From: Mucilaginibacter sp. L196
Lineage (GTDB): Bacteria; Bacteroidota; Bacteroidia; Sphingobacteriales; Sphingobacteriaceae
DNA: 64,000 bases
Assembly (NCBI RefSeq): GCF_009765905.1
Contig: NZ_LMUO01000019.1
Coordinates: 732,418 to 796,417, forward strand
Direction: 5' to 3'
The translations under genes were made by a program, and so were the position numbers. The notes below the pieces were generated by a model. That model made no database searches. It was not told where the DNA came from and worked only from the letters and a program-made list of their open reading frames with translations. Positions 61,571-64,000 of this stretch are shown one piece after another. The stretch's first letter is position 1. Each line of letters starts with the position of its first letter.

Positions 61571-62718
61571 TACAAAACGCCTTTAGTACTCGGTAAAACC
61601 ATATTATTTACATCACGCTTTACAGCCATTTTTATTGCCTTTGCAAAAACTTTAAATATGGCTTCAATTTTATGATGTTCGTTTTGTCCTTCTGCTTTTA
61701 TATTCAGGTTGCATTTAGCCGCATCAGAGAATGACTTGAAGAAATGGTAAAACATTTCTGTAGGTACATCGCCAACCTTTTCCCTGTTAAATTCAGCTTC
61801 CCAAACTATCCAGTTACGCCCGCCGAAATCAATAGCTGCCTGTGCCAGGCAATCATCCATCGGTAAGCAAAAGCCGTAACGCTCAATACCCCTTTTATTT
61901 CCTAACGCTGTAGCAAAAACTTCACCTAAAGCAATACCTGTATCTTCAATGGTATGGTGTTCATCAATATGCAAATCGCCTTTGGCAATAACCTCGAGGT
62001 CGATACTACCATGGCGTGCTATCTGATCAAGCATGTGATCAAAGAAATGCAAGCCAGTGCTCACTTTCGCTTCACCTGTACCATCAAGGTTTATTTTTAT
62101 GTAGATGTCGGTTTCTTTAGTAGTGCGACGGTGCTCAACCACACGTTCGCCTAACTTTAAAAATTCGTATATCTTCTCCCAATGGGTGGTTTCTAAAGCA
62201 ACAGTGCTTTTTATTTTAATTGCTTCATCTTGTGTGAATTCTTTGTCACCCAAACCTGGATTGTCATTTAACCAGATGGCTTTTGCACCAAGGTTATATC
62301 CCAATAAAATATCATTTTTACGATCACCGATAGTAAAAGAGTTTTTTAGATCGTATTTCTCTGTATCGAAGTATTCTGTAAGTAGCGCCGTTCCCGGTTT
62401 GCGGGTAGGGGCATTCTCAGCAGGAAAAGTGCGATCGATACAAATATTTGAAAATTCGATACCCTCGTTTTTCAACGTGGTTAAAATGAAATTTTGTACC
62501 GGCCAAAATGTATCTTCCGGGAAAGAAGCTGTACCTAAACCATCCTGATTGCTCACCATTACCAATTCATAATCCAGCTCTGCAGCAATTTTGGGTAGAT
62601 ATTGTAAAACACCGGGATAAAACTCCAATTTGGCAAATGAATCTATCTGCTCATCAGCCGGCTCTTTTATCAGCGTACCATCGCGATCGATGAAGAGTAT
62701 TTTCTTCGGATTACTCAT
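61570..62718 (-). CDS. hisB: bifunctional histidinol-phosphatase / IGP dehydratase
   Basis: A 382-residue fusion. HAD phosphatase part (1-165): FIDRDGTLIKEP, SNQDGLGT and a zinc loop with Cys, plus IGDRKNDILLG. IGPD part (from about 190): RTTKETDIYIKINLDG, GLHFFDHMLDQIARH and DEHHTIEDTGIALGE, with manganese-binding His residues, and NEHHKIEAIFKVFAKA. Bifunctional HisB as in enterobacteria and many Bacteroidota. Confidence 0.95.
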   Translation of the reverse strand: MSNPKKILFIDRDGTLIKEPADEQIDSFAKLEFYPGVLQYLPKIAAELDYELVMVSNQDGLGTASFPEDTFWPVQNFILTTLKNEGIEFSNICIDRTFPAENAPTRKPGTALLTEYFDTEKYDLKNSFTIGDRKNDILLGYNLGAKAIWLNDNPGLGDKEFTQDEAIKIKSTVALETTHWEKIYEFLKLGERVVEHRRTTKETDIYIKINLDGTGEAKVSTGLHFFDHMLDQIARHGSIDLEVIAKGDLHIDEHHTIEDTGIALGEVFATALGNKRGIERYGFCLPMDDCLAQAAIDFGGRNWIVWEAEFNREKVGDVPTEMFYHFFKSFSDAAKCNLNIKAEGQNEHHKIEAIFKVFAKAIKMAVKRDVNNMVLPSTKGVL

Positions 62719-62720
62719 TG

Positions 62721-63767
62721 TTATTTATATTCCTGTAAAGTATTCAATAAAATATCATTCTCGGCGGGTGTGCCCACCGTTATACGTAAGCTCCCCTCGC
62801 AGAGGTCTACTTTAGAACGATCGCGCACAATGATGCCCTTTTCAACCAAAAAGTTATAAATCGCTTTCGGGTCGGTTGTTTTAACTAATATAAAGTTAGC
62901 GTCGGATGGATAGATATCCAGCACGAAATCGAAATTTTTAAGATTAAGTACCAGTTTATCGCGCTGTGCAAGCGTTTCTTTGATCCAGTCGTTAACTTGC
63001 GCTACGTTCTGCAATGCTTTTAAAGCCAATTCCTGTGAAGCCTCGTTGATGTTGTAAGGTGGTTTAACCTTATTCATTACCTCGATGATTTCCTCGCTTG
63101 CAAAGGCCATACCTACGCGCAAACCGGCTAAACCCCATGCTTTTGATAAGGTTTGCAACACTACCAGGTTGGCGTACTCGGTAAGTTCCTGTATAAAGGT
63201 TTTTTGCCTGCTGAAGTTAATATAAGCTTCATCAACAACAACCAAACCATTAAAATTGGCAAGCAAGGTTTCAACATCCTCGCGATTGATAGAATTACCG
63301 GTGGGATTGTTGGGCGAGCAAATAAAGATCATTTTGGTATTCTTATCTATCGCCTCGGCAATGCCTTCCATGTTTAGCTGGTAATCTTCGGTCAGCAATA
63401 CGTTTTTAACGTGTACATCATTAATATTTGCCGAAACCTGGTACATACCATAGGTTGGTGGTACCAATATCACATTATCAACTCCTGGATTGCAAAAGCT
63501 GCGGAAAAGGATGTCGATAGCTTCATCGCTGCCATTGCCTAAGAAGATATTTCTTGGAGGAACTCCTTTTATATCGCTTAAACGCTTTTTTACTTTGTAT
63601 TGTAAAGGGTCTGGATAACGATTGTATTGTTGCTCCAATGGTGAGCCATAGGCATTCTCATTGGCATCTAAGTAAACACTTGCTTCGCCTTTATACTCAT
63701 CTCTTGCGGAAGAGTAGGGCGTTAAGTTTTTTATATTTTCTCTTATTATATTATTTATGCTGAACAT
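62721..63767 (-). CDS. hisC: histidinol-phosphate aminotransferase
   Basis: A 348-residue fold-I PLP enzyme. YLDANENAYGSP near the start, SPNNPTGN, VVDEAYINFS, the PLP lysine in QTLSKAWGLAGLRVGMAF and a C-terminal Arg in GSLRITVGTP. It converts imidazole acetol-P to histidinol-P. 2 bp before hisB, 2 bp after hisD. Confidence 0.95.
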   Translation of the reverse strand: MFSINNIIRENIKNLTPYSSARDEYKGEASVYLDANENAYGSPLEQQYNRYPDPLQYKVKKRLSDIKGVPPRNIFLGNGSDEAIDILFRSFCNPGVDNVILVPPTYGMYQVSANINDVHVKNVLLTEDYQLNMEGIAEAIDKNTKMIFICSPNNPTGNSINREDVETLLANFNGLVVVDEAYINFSRQKTFIQELTEYANLVVLQTLSKAWGLAGLRVGMAFASEEIIEVMNKVKPPYNINEASQELALKALQNVAQVNDWIKETLAQRDKLVLNLKNFDFVLDIYPSDANFILVKTTDPKAIYNFLVEKGIIVRDRSKVDLCEGSLRITVGTPAENDILLNTLQEYK

Positions 63768-63769
63768 GA

Positions 63770-64000
63770 TTATTTCATTCTAACGGTGACCGCATTTTTA
63801 TGCGCCTGTAAACCTTCTAACTCTGCTAAAATTTCCACTGTTGGCCCGATGTTCCTAATCCCATCAGGCGTAATATGCTGGAAAGTGATTTTTTTAACAA
63901 ATGAGTCTACCGATACACCCGAATACGCTTTGGCATAGGAACTGGTAGGCAAAGTATGGTTTGTGCCCGATGCATAGTCGCCAACGCTTTCAGGGGTTAA
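63770..64000 (-). CDS. hisD: histidinol dehydrogenase, C-terminal part (5' partial)
   Basis: The frame is open to the right edge; only the last 76 residues are visible. LTPESVGDYASGTNHTLPTS is the conserved HisD block with the zinc-binding and catalytic residues near GDYASGTNH. It oxidises histidinol to histidine in two steps. It heads the visible part of the operon; hisG probably lies beyond the window. Confidence 0.93.
   Translation of the reverse strand, partial: LTPESVGDYASGTNHTLPTSSYAKAYSGVSVDSFVKKITFQHITPDGIRNIGPTVEILAELEGLQAHKNAVTVRMK

Noticed and set aside
1..64000. tRNA, rRNA and riboswitch genes
   Set aside because: Intergenic regions were read for tRNA-like cloverleaves and known riboswitch cores; nothing convincing was found, though a covariance-model search would be needed to exclude them.

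Overview
The window looks like a piece of a Bacteroidota chromosome, most likely from the Sphingobacteriaceae (a Mucilaginibacter- or Pedobacter-like organism). The evidence is AT-rich DNA, repeated use of the Bacteroidota -7 promoter box (TANNTTTG) just upstream of genes, and lineage-typical genes (DUF4290, a CBS-tailed cystathionine synthase, fused hisIE and hisB, a MurA with Asp in place of the fosfomycin-binding Cys). No rRNA, tRNA or CRISPR array was seen. Most of the window is ordinary chromosome; a few islands are not.

Layout. 1-5.1 kb: end of a DUF502 protein, a lipoprotein, two tandem TetA-like MFS exporters and an aldo/keto reductase. 5.4-8.9 kb: a forward run of SDR, DUF2520, [2Fe-2S] ferredoxin, IscX, KDO-8-P phosphatase and Maf. 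9-15 kb: an arginine block (arginine decarboxylase, CtlX-type hydrolase and arginine deiminase leftward, arginyl-tRNA synthetase rightward). 15-35.6 kb: housekeeping and metabolism (acetate transporter, gpmA, GH19 chitinase, cobalamin adenosyltransferase, ispD, queA, ABC permease, citrate synthase, esterase, AMP nucleosidase, cystathionine synthase, GH29 fucosidase, GT39, murA, DUF4290, dipeptide epimerase, M20 dipeptidase).

35.7-40.2 kb is an unusual island: five tandem genes and one frameshifted relic for short exported peptides with related signal sequences. One of them has grown into a 12 x 15-residue perfect protein repeat. Next to them lie a TPR/transmembrane protein that ends after a histidine-kinase-like dimerisation helix, an orphan 97-residue gene and an XRE regulator with a 15-bp perfect inverted repeat upstream. 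40.3-45.6 kb: pcrA/uvrD helicase, RluA-type pseudouridine synthase, M1 aminopeptidase.

45.7-48.1 kb is a tightly overlapping three-gene operon: an Lgt-like integral membrane protein that lacks two Lgt key residues, a cysteine-rich radical SAM enzyme whose layout resembles the tetraether-lipid synthase (Tes/MJ0619) family, and a small three-helix membrane protein. I consider it a candidate undescribed lipid-modification system. 48-58 kb: Ppx/GppA, NatAB-like ABC exporter, dnaJ/grpE, FtsE-like ATPase, acyl-CoA reductase, ferredoxin, NlpC/P60 peptidase, WD40 protein.

57.9-64 kb is a leftward histidine operon, hisD(partial)-hisC-hisB-(unknown)-hisH-hisA-hisF-hisIE. Its hisF is fused in frame behind a DUF559 (Vsr-like nuclease fold) domain. 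The DUF559 segment is bracketed by inverted C-rich palindromic repeats, as if a small mobile nuclease cassette had landed on the hisF start codon and captured its translation through a G8 tract.
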